Positions 30,480 to 42,100 of a stretch of 64,000 nucleotides of DNA are shown here, one piece after another. Origin of the DNA: Acrasis kona (Eukaryota > Heterolobosea > Eutetramitea > Acrasida > Acrasidae); NCBI GenBank assembly GCA_026419775.2, contig JAOPGA020000467.1, forward strand, positions 1-64,000, in the 5' to 3' direction. How positions within the stretch are numbered: position 1 is the first letter of the stretch; every line of letters begins with the position of its first letter. Under the pieces are notes generated by a model, which worked only from the letters and a program-made list of their open reading frames with translations, ran no database searches and had not been told where the DNA came from. A program made the translations under genes and the position numbers.

Positions 30480-31060
30480 ATGGAGAAGGGCTCAACGCTG
30501 AGCGTTTATCAGAAGAGTGAATTGAGAGAGATGTTCGATTTGTTCGACATAGACTGCGACGGCAACATCAACTTTGTGGAGCTAAAGCTGGCACTTAAAA
30601 AGTTACACCAGTATACAACAGAAGACGAAGCAAGGAACATGATGAACAAGCTTGATAGCGACAGCGACGGTGTTATCACGTTCGACGAATTTTGTCAGCA
30701 CTTTAAGGACTTTTGGAGTGGAGAGATTAACGAAACAGATGAACCCAAAACTGGGACAACAAATTCAAGGGTCTATACTTCGTTAGAGGATAAAATAAAT
30801 CAAGAAACATTTAACGTGTTTGATAAAGATGGAAATGGTTACATTGAAATAGAAGAATTTAGGTGCGTAGTAGAGCGGTACCTCACAAGAATTGAAGAGG
30901 ACGAGGAATTTACAGACGACCGGATAGTCGACCTGCTACATTTGGTAAGTCATTCAAAAATACAATGTTTCACTCTTGTTAGTTGGACGCAAACTGTGAT
31001 GGTGTTATTGATTTTGATGAATTTGTGGAACTAATGTCATTAAGCAACATTTCACATTAA
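30480..31060 (+). CDS. EF-hand calcium-binding protein
   Basis: Exons 30480..30944 and 30983..31060, 38-nt intron, in phase, 180 aa. Four canonical EF loops are intact: DIDCDGNINFVE, DSDSDGVITFDE, DKDGNGYIEIEE and DANCDGVIDFDE, the last completed only by splicing. All have Asp at position 1 and Glu at position 12, so four Ca2+ sites are expected. The linker between lobes is long (about 35 residues) and acidic/polar, unlike calmodulin; it is a calmodulin/centrin-like sensor of undetermined class. Upstream 30179-30479 is AT-rich, with short frames that I could not splice into a gene. Confidence 0.9.
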
Positions 31061-31152
31061 TGTATTTTATTTGTTGAAGGACAACTTCTCAGACACCTCC
31101 ATCAAAATTTGTACAAAAAGCATTGAAAACTCCTATAAATCATTCTTCATCT

Positions 31153-32513
31153 CTAATCTTGGTCATCATACAAAAATTGATTTGTGAAATTGTCCTCGTC
31201 ACCCAGTCTGAAAGCATTGTTCGTTGTGTTCATTAATAAGGTAAATGAAGGGTCGTGATTGCTTCCAGGACTCGATAACGAACTTAAATAGTCTTGATGA
31301 TTGTTATTGTCCATTGACTCGGAGTGATGTTCCACTTTTTGTCTTTTCAGATCCGGAGATATCAACTCCGCTATTCTTTTTTTATTAAAATCATGATCTT
31401 CGTCATCGTCAGTACAAAAGTAATATCCGCCGTCGCCAGATCCACTCGGATGTAGAGTTCCCACGTGAGGCGCGCCATCATCTTGTAACTTTTTGTTGTT
31501 AATGTGAATTTCGACGCTAGTCAGGTATCTTTGTACGTATACGGTATTAGAGTCCCATTCCTATAAAATAATGAATGACGAAGAAGATGTAAATGTTACC
31601 TTGATGATGGTGTCGAACTGATCGCATACAGCGCTTTGTTGCGAAATCTCATCCTGCATAATCTTTATCCACTCTCTTCTCTTTTTGTTTTCGGTTTCCA
31701 AAGCACTCTTCAACTCTACAAACTTTCTTGAGTATCGTGCGTATTCATTTTGTGTCTTTTTTAGATCTTCGAGGCTCAAAGTTCCCAAGATGGGTTCGAC
31801 CCTGCTGGCTTCGTCCATAATGTTGACGAATTCCTCCTTGTGTCTTCCTGTTGCGCTCTTGTATGATTTGTCTTGTTGATTATTGCTGTTGACTATATCG
31901 TCTAGATCCGACAGCGTCACGATAAAACCCGCTGATAGATTGGGAGATAACATTGGTGTGGACTCGACATGAGCCCTTTTGTGTGGTGACGTTTTTGGTT
32001 TGGGCGTCGGCTGACCAACAATGCCCTTACACGATTGACAAAACGCTGACGTATATATCTTCCTTTCATCCCAAATGTTAATAATTCTTACAATTGATTG
32101 CTTGTCTTTCGGTGATAAATCAGAATGCGTGAGCTGCAAAACCTCGGGCATAACTGCCTGAAAGTTGTCTACAAATTCGTTTGTCTTCTTTTTACTATTT
32201 TGTATAACGTCGTTTGCGAGGTAGAAGTACAGTAACCTTCTTGATGGCTTGGCTATTAAAGTAAGTCAAAATGAATAACTTTTTTGTATAATTTACCATC
32301 TACAATCTCTTTTTTCCATACCGCAACGCTCTCTTTGGCCTTCTTCCTATTGAACATCACCCAATAGGAAATCGCTAACAAGTTAGACTGTGAAGGGTAA
32401 TTTTACTTACATTGAATACTTTGTTGTGAGTTGTTCATACTATTCAGCTTACCTACTAGAACTTGTCCATGATCTTGCGTCTTGACTACTAGAACTTGTT
32501 CATGATCCTGCAT
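31153..32513 (-). CDS. RPRD1: RPRD1/Rtt103-like CID protein
   Basis: Exons complement(31153..31560, 31600..32252, 32297..32374, 32411..32513), introns 39, 44 and 36 nt, in phase, 413 aa. The CTD-interacting domain is at the N-terminus: NNSQQSIQSISYWVMFNRKK, then AKPSRRLLYFYLANDVIQNS and IVRIINIWDERKIY, matching RPRD1 block by block. A coiled-coil region follows (YSRKFVELKSALETENKKRR), then an acidic disordered tail with a KKRI...KRQK basic patch. CID proteins read phosphorylated RNA polymerase II CTD and recruit phosphatases or termination factors. The first 22 codons contain an 11-residue duplication (see findings). It lies head to head with the RanBPM gene, 69 bp apart. Confidence 0.9.
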
Positions 32514-32582
32514 CTTGACTGTTTTTTCGAGGTTGCGTGGTTGAGCAAAACTGAGTGAAATCACCGAGAAGGATCAATCACG

Positions 32583-34151
32583 ATGAATGCATATTACACC
32601 GTTCCCGGTGGGAGTCGGACCTATAATACAAGCACACGCGATACAACAAACGAAAAACCTAATAAATACTATTTGGAGGCAGTGACGAGTGTCAACATTT
32701 CGCACATACCCTTACCAACACATTTGAATTTTCGCGATAAGGGAAACCATATACAGATAGATGGATCCAGAATAACTCACATGTACAATGCCACAAATAA
32801 TAGTGATGATGTATTAGAAGACGTGTGCCTTGTTCGATCGAACTACTTTGTGCCCCCATCTTGTGGTCTCTTTTATTTTGAACTTACAGTCGTCACAAAT
32901 CCAAGAAATTCTACAACAGCACTTCCCTTCCCAATGGCCATAGGTCTCTGCACGAGAGGATGTAGAAAAGATGGCTTTTTGCCCGGCCAAGAGAGAGATA
33001 CGACCACTCCGCAGCAAATTATTGTGTATGGTTATGGTTACGAATCTACAACAGGAGAGAGATTGTGTGGATCCGTGCAAGGGCAAGCTTATGCACCTTC
33101 GTGGGTGGAGGAAGGCGACGTTGTTGGTTGTTGTGTAGATTATGTTAATGATAGAATACTGTTCACTAAAAATGGTGCTAATTTGGGGGTGGCATTTCAA
33201 GAAGTCGGTTTGAATGAGGGATCGAAAAATTTGTTTCCGTCCATAGGTCTCTCTCAACCAGAGCAATGTGTTGATGTTAATTTTGGTCACGTTCCATTCC
33301 GTTATGACTTGACTCAACTTGTGAGCGAGTGTCGTTCCTCTGCTGTTTCTAATATTATATCCCAACCTTCATTTAATAGCTACTCTTGTCCACTGTCGCT
33401 CACGGATGTTTTGATTGTTTCTTATTTGAGACATCATGGATACGCGGACACCGCTGAGAGGTTTATCAAGGATGCACACTTGAACATGGAAATGGGTGAC
33501 CAAGACGACCAAGACACACGCAACCGAAGAGAGGTGGTTCAGAAAATTATTGACGGAGACATGCAAGCCGCAATGGAACAAATAGAACTTTACTTTCCTT
33601 CTTTACTTTCATCGAACGAAAACATATCCTTTGCTATCAAGTGCCAACATTTTATTGAAATGACCAGACACATACTGTGCGTTGACGAAGATGAAATGAG
33701 GGACGAAGAAGACCAAGTAATGGACGACGTTATGAAATTTTCACACGTTGTGGCCTATGCAAGATCAGAGTTAGTACCCTTCATGGCCGACCAGAGTGAT
33801 GAAGAATCAGAAAATCAGGATGAGACATGCGACGATGATGTAGAGGACACGATGACCCAAGAAGACATTCGTCGTCGTGAGAGGTACAAAAAAACGTTAA
33901 GAGAAGTCTTTTCACTGCTTGCCTACAAGGATCCCACGCGGTCGTCCGTAAGTTATTTGTTACAAGATGAAAGGAGGAGTGAATTGGCTGATAAGGTCAA
34001 CAGAGCAGCTTTAAAACACAATGGTAGAAGCAAGGTGACCGCATTGGAACAGATAGCGAAGCAATCCAAAATGGTCATACAAGCGTTAGCTTCGGCGAAA
34101 GACACACCCATTACATCATTATTGTCCGTGGAGGATTTATTAAAATGTTGA
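32583..34151 (+). CDS. RANBP9: RanBPM/Gid1 (SPRY-LisH-CTLH) protein
   Basis: Single exon of 522 aa. The SPRY domain is at about 85-255 (CGLFYFELTVV, AIGLCTRGCRKDGFLPG, GDVVGCCVDYVNDRILFTKN, FPSIGLSQPEQCVDVNFG). LisH follows (DVLIVSYLRHHGYADTAERF), then CTLH (RREVVQKIIDGDMQAAMEQI, FAIKCQHFIEMTR) and a CRA-type C-terminus after an acidic insert (DQSDEESENQDET). This is the scaffold subunit of the GID/CTLH ubiquitin ligase, Gid1 in yeast and RANBP9/10 in animals. Domain order and length fit. An acidic insert within CRA, about 35 residues, is common. Confidence 0.92.
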   Translation: MNAYYTVPGGSRTYNTSTRDTTNEKPNKYYLEAVTSVNISHIPLPTHLNFRDKGNHIQIDGSRITHMYNATNNSDDVLEDVCLVRSNYFVPPSCGLFYFELTVVTNPRNSTTALPFPMAIGLCTRGCRKDGFLPGQERDTTTPQQIIVYGYGYESTTGERLCGSVQGQAYAPSWVEEGDVVGCCVDYVNDRILFTKNGANLGVAFQEVGLNEGSKNLFPSIGLSQPEQCVDVNFGHVPFRYDLTQLVSECRSSAVSNIISQPSFNSYSCPLSLTDVLIVSYLRHHGYADTAERFIKDAHLNMEMGDQDDQDTRNRREVVQKIIDGDMQAAMEQIELYFPSLLSSNENISFAIKCQHFIEMTRHILCVDEDEMRDEEDQVMDDVMKFSHVVAYARSELVPFMADQSDEESENQDETCDDDVEDTMTQEDIRRRERYKKTLREVFSLLAYKDPTRSSVSYLLQDERRSELADKVNRAALKHNGRSKVTALEQIAKQSKMVIQALASAKDTPITSLLSVEDLLKC

Positions 34152-34209
34152 CTGGTGGTTTGTGAATAGGTGTACATCAAAAATTACATTAAAAGTGCTT
34201 GGGAGTTTA

Positions 34210-34718
34210 TTACGTGACAATTTGATCCATTTTTTGAATAGGGTCTAAGATGTTCTGTTTGTTCGTCTCTACAATACAACCGTTCGTCATCATTTCTTCT
34301 ACTATGAAATGTGCCTTCTCTAGATTGAACATTACGTCAAGTTCGCACTGAAAGCATTACAGAAAATAAAAGCATTTGTACTTACCACATTTTCAAAGTA
34401 TTTGTCAAAAGTTTCAACTAGACAGTGAATGAATTCCAAGATGGCCAACTCATTCTTTGGGTTTTGTTAAAGCAGAAGAAAAATAAATGTTACCTCTTGA
34501 TTATCAACACCTACAATAAAAAAAAGTGAAGCGTATCTTCTATAAATCAGCTTGTAGTTCATGTACTCAAGGAAAGAGCATTGATCCTCATTCCTGCCAA
34601 GGCACTTTCTAACCACTTCTCCTTCAAGGGACGTCCTTTCATTGATAGATTTAAAGTTGGTATACTGTGCCAAGCGAGTTTGGCCCTGTTTGTTGACAAG
34701 CAACACAAACTCAATCAT
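34210..34718 (-). CDS. AP4S1: AP-4 complex sigma subunit
   Basis: Exons complement(34210..34347, 34386..34454, 34494..34718), introns 38 and 39 nt, in phase, 143 aa, against 144 in human AP4S1. It starts MIEFVLLVNKQGQTRLAQY; the core is CSFLEYMNYKLIYRRYASLF, then AILEFIHCLVETFDKYFENV and CELDVMFNLEKAHFIVEEM. The family end NGCIVETNKQNIL fits sigma-4 better than sigma-1/2/3. AP-4 sorts cargo from the trans-Golgi network. Its start codon is only 29 bp from the start of the next, divergent gene. Confidence 0.9.
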
Positions 34719-34747
34719 GTTTTTAGTTGATTGTAAATCTTACCTGC

Positions 34748-35362
34748 ATGTCAAAGAGCTCTTCTTCCAGGCAGAAACATAAAAAACGGAAAACACCAAA
34801 AACAAAAAGGATACAAAAGAAGACAACACAATCTAACGTTGTTGAACATACAAATTCGGATTCTGACATAAAACAACCATCGGTGGACAAACCGCCACCA
34901 ATATTAGGTAAATATTAGCTACAACCTCGCACTCTGAAATTATACCAAGGCATTTTTGTACCCATTGATTTTAATAGAACGTATGATGACCAGTTCGCAC
35001 TTAGTTGTACATTAAAAGAGAAGGCCAATTCCTTCGTATCAAACTTTTTCAAATTGAAGCAGAAACTTACGGACCTCAAAATGTTTGAAAAACTCATAGG
35101 ATTGGATGTTGAAATTCCCAAAGAAGTAAATAATAGTAGAGACACATTATCCGATATTGAAAGCTCTCAAGGAGGGGGTAGTAGAACAGACACATTTTTA
35201 TCATCACAAGAAGATCTTTCGGCCGAGGAGGACGCAGGAGATGATGACTTTTGTCCTAAAGTCAATACAAAAAACAGCATGAGCACATTGTCAAGGAGCC
35301 AATATAAAAGATTATCCAAAAATATTGCAGAGGAAAAAATACAAAAATCATTTAACAGCTAA
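34748..35362 (+). CDS. hypothetical Ser/Lys-rich protein
   Basis: Exons 34748..34907 and 34950..35362, 42-nt intron, in phase, 190 aa. The first 35 residues are a basic, nuclear-signal-like run (SRQKHKKRKTPKTKRIQKK). The centre reads GIFVPIDFNRTYDDQFALS and a helix FFKLKQKLTDLKMFEKLIGL; the end is acidic, then basic (SQYKRLSKNIAEEKIQKS). No family is recognised; nuclear location is an inference from the basic run. The splice joins PPIL to GIFVPIDF naturally. It shares a very short divergent promoter with AP4S1. Confidence 0.6.
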
Positions 35363-35401
35363 ATTCAGAACTTTTTAATTTTACAGAACAGTGTGTTGCC
35401 A

Positions 35402-36526
35402 TTAAGGCTTTGTCTCCTCTAGAATAACTTTATCTGTGTTGGCTTCGTCAGATGGAGAGAATGGACTAGCTATAGAGACAGATTCAGTGTCCGTGAGCGG
35501 AGTGTGCTCCCTCGTGTCTCTATCCCTAACGTTCCTTCTTGACTTTCTAATGTCGGATCCTTTGGTCACCAAATTCTCCACACTCATCGACATGCGGTTG
35601 GCCGCAATCATCATTGAATGCCGGTTGTTGAGATCAAAGTTTGAGTTGTTTACTGATTGGTCCTGTTCGTTTAATGCGTTTGTCAACCAGCTCAGTCCAT
35701 CCGCATCATTTCCATAATTGTCAGGTGCGTTGTCGGGTTTCGTAAATATTCGTTCGTAGTTTGTGATTAGTAGGTAATACGTCCTTGAAAACGGAGATGC
35801 TCCAAACAAGCTAACCACCAGGTTCATGGCATGCATTTTGTTGACCGCATTGTTTTTGTCAATCATGTATAAGTGATGTGAAAAGCAGCGTAAAGTGTCA
35901 CGATTGGTTTGAGGAAATAGTTCGCACCACACGAGTTGTTGTAAACGTTGTATTTTTAACTCCTTCGTTGCATCTTGCTGTTGCTGTTTTTCTAGTTCTA
36001 GCTGAGCATCTTTCTCGGTTAACGAAAGGTCTCCGTTCGGAGGGGTGTCAGTCTTTGGAGAAGACGGTTTAGCATCGAATTGTTTTAAAAGAAACAAGTC
36101 CCATAGTTTGGCTGTAAACAAGCTTTCGGGCAAACTATTTAAAAACAAAGTAACAATTCCACAAACATCGTGCGTGTCGTGTGCTGTTTCATTCTTTTCG
36201 CAATCTTCGTAAAAATCAATCAGGACGCCTCTGTCAAAACTGTTTTTGTAGTCTTCTATTATACGTTTATTCCCCGGAACTCTATATAAACCAGGCTCCA
36301 AAAGTCTTCGGGCGTTAAGTAATTTTATTGCGCTATATAGTGGATACGGTACATTTGGCTCGTCTTTATGGTGTGCGCGACGTGTAGATTCCTCGAGAGC
36401 TGTATTAAAAAGACGTGTGTTGGATGTGTCTACTTCTACGGAAGCTGTTTTTGTTTTACGAGCATTCTTTTTAGCGGATGACGACTTTGTCCTATCCTTC
36501 TTATGTTTGCCAAATAGTTGGCCCAT
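35402..36526 (-). CDS. RhoGAP-domain protein
   Basis: Single exon of 374 aa from ATG 36526 (MGQLFGKHKKDRTKSSSAKK). Met-Gly followed by small and basic residues is a plausible N-myristoylation signal. The RhoGAP fold is at about 40-260: PYPLYSAIKLLNARRLLEPG, then GLYRVPGNKRII with the arginine finger (Arg in LYRV), DVCGIVTLFLNSLPESLF for the second helix, and LRCFSHHLYMIDKN and MNLVVSLFGASPF for the later conserved helices. A polar insert with a Gln run interrupts it at about 160-195. It would stimulate GTP hydrolysis on Rho/Rac proteins at membranes (inference). Ser/Arg-rich C-terminus. Confidence 0.88.
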   Translation of the reverse strand: MGQLFGKHKKDRTKSSSAKKNARKTKTASVEVDTSNTRLFNTALEESTRRAHHKDEPNVPYPLYSAIKLLNARRLLEPGLYRVPGNKRIIEDYKNSFDRGVLIDFYEDCEKNETAHDTHDVCGIVTLFLNSLPESLFTAKLWDLFLLKQFDAKPSSPKTDTPPNGDLSLTEKDAQLELEKQQQQDATKELKIQRLQQLVWCELFPQTNRDTLRCFSHHLYMIDKNNAVNKMHAMNLVVSLFGASPFSRTYYLLITNYERIFTKPDNAPDNYGNDADGLSWLTNALNEQDQSVNNSNFDLNNRHSMMIAANRMSMSVENLVTKGSDIRKSRRNVRDRDTREHTPLTDTESVSIASPFSPSDEANTDKVILEETKP

Positions 36527-36600
36527 CAACGAGCCGTATACGTTCTATTTTTCTGAACCCGTCAACGGAAATGATGTTTGATTGTTACAATAAGAAGGAA

Positions 36601-38053
36601 TCAAGCTTTTATTTTGTACCTACATTTGGGACTTTTGCACATGCACTCAGGAAGGCTAAACCCGTTCTGATAATCCAGAGTTATCTCCTCCCCTTTCCTT
36701 ATCACCTTTTTGGCAAAGAAACAAATCTCAGGAAGTTCAACGCTATCAACGTATATATTTACAGCAACAACATTTGCGTCGCAACTATGATTCATGTACC
36801 TGGTGTAATTACTACAATAAGTTCCATCGACACAATACTGCCGTTGGTCGCCAATATCAAACAAAAAGCTTAGATTTCGGTTATAATATTTAATGTCCCG
36901 TTGCTGGGCCATCTCATCAGTAATAATCTCTCCCAGGAATTTACCAAGGAACGAACCCTTTGGAATGTGATTCATTGCAAATAGACCCCATCTTTAAAAT
37001 AAAACATGCATACAAAAGAAAACACTTACCCTTTTTTCTTGGTCTTTTGAACCTGGACTTCAGCTTTGGACATGGTCTGCGAGACCCTATTTACGCATTT
37101 TTCTGGACATTTAGCACATTCACAAGAACTGTTACACTCTGTCACACTTTCATCAAAATTTATTAATAGTCCATCAACATATGAAGAACCATGCACTTTA
37201 CAATCAACACACCCATCACAAGCGTTCAGCCTAATGTCCTTGATATCTGCGTTAAAGATGCAATGTGTGCTCAAATAGCGATCCAATACGAGAGAATCAA
37301 AAGAGCTTCTACTAATAGCAGGGACTGGATAAGGTTCACCAGCCAAACTAATGTCATCAATCTTGAACTTGTATCGTTGTCCGCCTATTGTGACCTAATC
37401 ATTTTTTAGACATTCCGCAACAATGAACATGAACTTACACCCTTTACTTCCTGTTGGTTTACAGTGTGAACGACCAGAAATGTCACTTGGTTATATAAAT
37501 CCTTAACTACTTTTACAGTGGGACAGCCGATGATTAGGCATAGTTTTTTCGTCCATTCGGGAACCTAAAAGTTAAACTCGTGTTTGTAATAAATCAAGTT
37601 ACCAATGTGATCATGTTGACATGTGTGGGACTATTGATTATCCTTCTTGTTCTCTTTCCACTCACACTTGGGAATGATTGAACGGATAGACTGCTGTTTT
37701 GATCGATTACGTTTAATAAGTTAGCGTCCACGAATTCCAAATGAATAAGCATTGGTTGTTGTCCAAATAGTAGGGCCAGTATGCTGACGAGAACATGTTT
37801 AAAAGTAAATGATAGCCGACGGTCAACCTCGTATTGTAAAGCCTTGCATCCTAAAAATTTTTGTAGTAGTGATTTGTCATAAAGCGACAGGGCCGCAGGT
37901 TTACTTGTCTGACTGTCGGTTGATTTTTACATCTGAATAGAAATGTACTTACCATGAAATAACAATGTGAGTGTTGGCGAGGTACTCTTTCAAAAGTGTT
38001 TCAAAATCTTGTAAAAGGTCATCTCCACATTCAACACAACATGTCTTCAACAT
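36601..38053 (-). CDS. SET-domain histone-methyltransferase-like protein
   Basis: Exons complement(36601..36991, 37030..37394, 37439..37564, 37603..37912, 37953..38053), introns 38, 44, 38 and 40 nt, all in phase, 430 aa. The N-terminal 200 residues are of unknown type. Cys-rich pre-SET: CDGCVDCKVHG and CNSSCECAKCPEKC. SET core: KGWGLFAMNHIPKGSFLGKF, YMNHSCDANVVAVNI (NHSC motif) and GEEITLDYQ. Post-SET: CMCKSPKC (CxCx4C). This arrangement fits SUV39/SETMAR-type H3K9 methyltransferases, though substrate is inferred. The start ATG 38053 lies 47 bp from the stop of the next gene upstream, which is co-oriented. Confidence 0.85.
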
Positions 38054-38099
38054 TTCGATTAAACTATCAAAGTAAATTAATCAATCATCTGTAAAGTAG

Positions 38100-39074
38100 T
38101 TACTTGTTGCAAATGTCCTTGTTCGGGTGTTGTTCTTCGAAGGCAATACAACTGATTGGTGTTTGTATGCTTTCTGCAAGATCGAATGTTGTTCTGTCGC
38201 TATATACTTCTGATAGTTGCATGGTAATCTCTCCGCCATTCCATAATAAAAAAATAAGCGACTCACCGAATCTATATAACCGATTATAGTTGTAAGTAAC
38301 TCGGTTTGTATCAATGAGAGCAGGTCCGGAAGAATAGTAGCCCCCTACTACGGCGTAGTTAACACCGTGCGCAACACAGTTTCCCAAAAAGACGCATGCG
38401 TGCTGATCATCTACTACTGCTTCGCAGATGATGCCATCCCTGTAAAAACTCTTGATGTTTTGTTCGCACAACAAGATTTGGTCCTTGTACATGTCTTCTA
38501 GTACCTGTACGGTAATCTCTTGCTCTGATTGAGGGTGGCCGTTGATCATTTTTGAATACCTCTCTTTTATGGGAATGCTTAAATAAAAGCTTATTGCGAC
38601 AAGCTCATCTTTGGTTTTTCGGTATATGTCGTCTGGTATGCAATCAGGTATCTTAAAGTACAATTTTTCGTTTCTTATATATGTATAAAAGCCACTTTCT
38701 AGTACGATTTTTTGAGGGGTGGTATCATCACAAACGGTCCAGTCTCTCGAGACGAACGCGTCGCATAAATTAACAATAACCAAATAAAACTCCTTTGACA
38801 AGCAAGTGACTTTGGTTCTTGAATATATACTTCGTTCAAAGTCGAGAATCTCTCTCTCGAACTGTGCTTGATTCCATGGAAGTTTTTTGATTTGTGACAA
38901 ATCCTTTTGAATACAAAATTCATCATCAACAATCAATACTGTTTGTACTTTCTGTTCGCTGTAGGTTTGGATGTTCTCCACTAACTCAGAGAACAGCCTC
39001 TTCATTACTTTATTTACAACGATAATTTTGTTACAATAGTTCAAAGAATTAATTCCAGGGCATAAGTACCGCAT
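38100..39074 (-). CDS. hypothetical protein
   Basis: Single frame of 324 aa from ATG 39074 (MRYLCPGINSLNYCNKIIVV); the open frame extends 16 codons further without ATG. It looks globular, mixed alpha/beta, with no signal peptide or membrane helix: TVLIVDDEFCIQKDLSQI, FYLVIVNLCDAFVSRDW, CVFLGNCVAHGVNYAVVGGY. Not recognised. Its codon use matches neighbours. It sits tightly between Piezo (110 bp) and the SET gene (46 bp) in the same direction. Confidence 0.65.
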   Translation of the reverse strand: MRYLCPGINSLNYCNKIIVVNKVMKRLFSELVENIQTYSEQKVQTVLIVDDEFCIQKDLSQIKKLPWNQAQFEREILDFERSIYSRTKVTCLSKEFYLVIVNLCDAFVSRDWTVCDDTTPQKIVLESGFYTYIRNEKLYFKIPDCIPDDIYRKTKDELVAISFYLSIPIKERYSKMINGHPQSEQEITVQVLEDMYKDQILLCEQNIKSFYRDGIICEAVVDDQHACVFLGNCVAHGVNYAVVGGYYSSGPALIDTNRVTYNYNRLYRFGESLIFLLWNGGEITMQLSEVYSDRTTFDLAESIQTPISCIAFEEQHPNKDICNK

Positions 39075-39184
39075 TCTATAATAACTAATAACAATATGGA
39101 TGCAGTTACAAGCAGTAAGCAAATAATTTAATGATTCTGTTTATTCACATAACATTGAGGACAGATATCCAGACTACCACTTGA

Positions 39185-42100
39185 TTAAATTTTAGCTCTT
39201 GCCTCTGACCATATCTGAATGAGTGTTGTATCCCTATAAATATTCAGTAAGTGGTCAAACATCATCTCCTCAAGTTCAGTGTCCTTGCACTCTCTAGCAA
39301 GATAAATATCCATGACATAACTCAACAACAAGTCAACGCTGTCCAAGTCACTATAGAAGATGGTACCAACGGAACCACTCGTAAAACCTCTAACAAAATT
39401 ACCAATAGCCAGTACAAAAGTAGTGTAAAATGCAATAATTCCAACACCAGAAATTAAACTGGTGATGCTGTTGGTGGATGTTACAATCTCAGTTGATTGT
39501 ATCCAAAAATAAAGACCACCTGCATTTTGTTGATCTGTTTGTTCCTGTGATAGTATTTGACTCGATAATGAGTTGTTAGTGGTGAATGATGGATTATCAC
39601 ACCTTATGGACCAATAGAATGATGTAGATTTGGTTGAATTTTCTCCATTCACTCTTATTCCCATAGTGCAGTCTGGATACCACTTTGGGTCGACTGCAGA
39701 AGAGCTATAAATCCCATCATATTTGTTCAAGAGATAAGGATTATACAGACCATTCATCAACACATCAGACTTACCATCAGCATACAGATATGGTGCAGAT
39801 ACCATAGAGGACAGAATTACACGTTGTGTGTTGGTCAAGGGGTAGAATTGAATGAGAGACACGTCCTGATTGGACGTTGGACCTACGCGACCAATTTTTA
39901 TTGTAATGGCAAGGTTAACGTGAGTATTGTTTGGGTCTCTTAGTAGTCTATACGCTAACGTGTCTCTGGAAGGCTCCGAGATAGTCCAGAGCGAATCAGA
40001 ATACAAATCTGTTCTAAAGACTTGCATCTTTTGAGAGGGGTCGAACTCAACAAATTCTCTTCTTGTAAAACTGACATTACTAAACAGTGTCGCAGCGTTA
40101 ATGTATGGGTAGTCGTTATTAGATGGAATGTCATTTAGATCAACGCCACCTTCATACATACTCTCAAATCCACGAATAGTGACTTGGGTGTCGATATCAT
40201 TTACAGCGTTGTAATTGATAGATGGATTAATTGTGGAGTAAAAAGCGAGTGGAAAGAACACAACCAAACACAAAACAGCAAACAATATAAAACCATTCGT
40301 GCACTTTTTGAATGGTGCCTTCTTCTCTCCGAACTTTCTTCCTTCCTTCTTTTCATCGACAAGTTCACATTTTCTCGAGTACAGCGACCGATAAATATCT
40401 TCCATTTTGAACCAGTCATTAAAGCTCAAAGTAGTACCAATAAACGTCCAGTCCAGAATAGCTTTCAATTCAAATACAAATGGTATCGCTCTCCATATAG
40501 AGTACACGGTCGAATAGACAAAACCATAGCCGCGAGCAAAGAATTGTGAATAGGTTCCCACGGCAGGATAACCATTTTTGATTTGGACGGCAGACAACCA
40601 CATGCTAAAGCATTTAATAAAGAAGAACACACCCAATAAAATTCTTCCAACATTGTTAGAATTGTATTGAACATAGTCGTATACCACTAAAAATCCTACA
40701 TGGTATCCAATCACCTGAACAAAATGAAACAGGACCTTAAAGCGCAGACTGCTTTTTAGATACAGGACACGCTCAACACAAATTTCTATAAAGAAAACAA
40801 ATAGCAAAAGTACAAATGTACCAGACAGTTGATTGGACGATATACCAGACGTGATATTTTCGCTGGAGTTTCCAGTAATATAGTTATAAGTACACGCAAA
40901 GAATACTAATCCAACAATATGGGTCAAATTCGTCATGACATACAAATCAAAACCAATTTTTCTTTCTTGAGTTGTGAGGTCGCTGTAATAGCGAGATAAG
41001 TTAATCTTGATAGTATCATACATTTTTTGTATGTATTTGATCTTGATATCATGTTCCTCGTATGAATCCTTATCGTCCTTGTCCTTGACCAGTGGTATAA
41101 CATTACCTTGTTCGTTCATAGTTGCCGCTGGTCTATCCAACTTGATTCCTCTTCTACGTATACTTTTATTTTCGTTATCTTCTGTGCTGGCAGAAATATT
41201 CTCATCAGATTCAACGTCTTTATTTTCCTCTTGAACATCTTGTGAGCGTATGCGAGGCGTAGTCAACGTAAGAGGATCAATTTTATTCTTACTAGGATTG
41301 CGTATTCCTACCCACTCACCACGCTTTTTGAGAGCATCTCTGTGAATAAAAATGGCGAGCATTACAAACAAGTACATGATTACATCTTGAAGAAGAGTAG
41401 TGGATGGACTCCAACCAAGAAATTGCAACGAACTGTATTCATTGCTAATATCTGTACCAGTGACTGCATTTTGTATCAAATAAACAACATATTCGAATAT
41501 GGTCATGAACATGGTGTAATAGAGAACAATTTCCCAATAGGTCTTACTGGGATATGGATTTTGTTGACCTGCGTAGAGAAGTGCAGAAATGGTGAGCCAT
41601 ATGTTATAGATATTAGGAGAGTAAATTAAATTAACAACAAATGCAAAGTAACAAAGAGCTGCGGTGTGACTTTGAATACAATTCCAAGCACATCTCAAAA
41701 ATTCTCTGGTTCTATTTTTTAATAACATTCTTGACTCGTGGGTGGCATCTCTCTCCTTTGGTGTTTGGTCCTCTTCGTCCCAATCTTGAGTATTACCAGT
41801 ATTTATCTTTTCGTTATCTTCATCATAAGTACTGGTGGAGCTTGTATTCTCCGCTTCGAGCAACAACAATTTATCATCCTTGACTTGAACTTTTGTGAGT
41901 GCTCTTATGATGTCGCTTTTATTTTCCAAAGCAATGCTCATCATTGGTCTTAATAGTAATGTCATGAACTTGATGACATATGACAATTGGTCATAGACCC
42001 ATATTTGAACGCCGTCAACAATTTTTTTTAATTTTACGAGTTTTTCTTGTTTGGATGTTGATTTGACATCCTCAGTCGTTACATTTTCCATTTCATTTTC

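Noticed and set aside
32375-32410. A 23-nt intron in the RPRD1-like gene
   Set aside because: The 36-nt alternative acceptor gives an exact-length match to the CID (SQQSIQSISYW), so the shorter intron is not needed.
38081-38314. Second minus ORF at the end of the unknown gene 38100-39074
   Set aside because: Different frame of the same region with a TTG/ATG inside the longer gene; nothing supports it.
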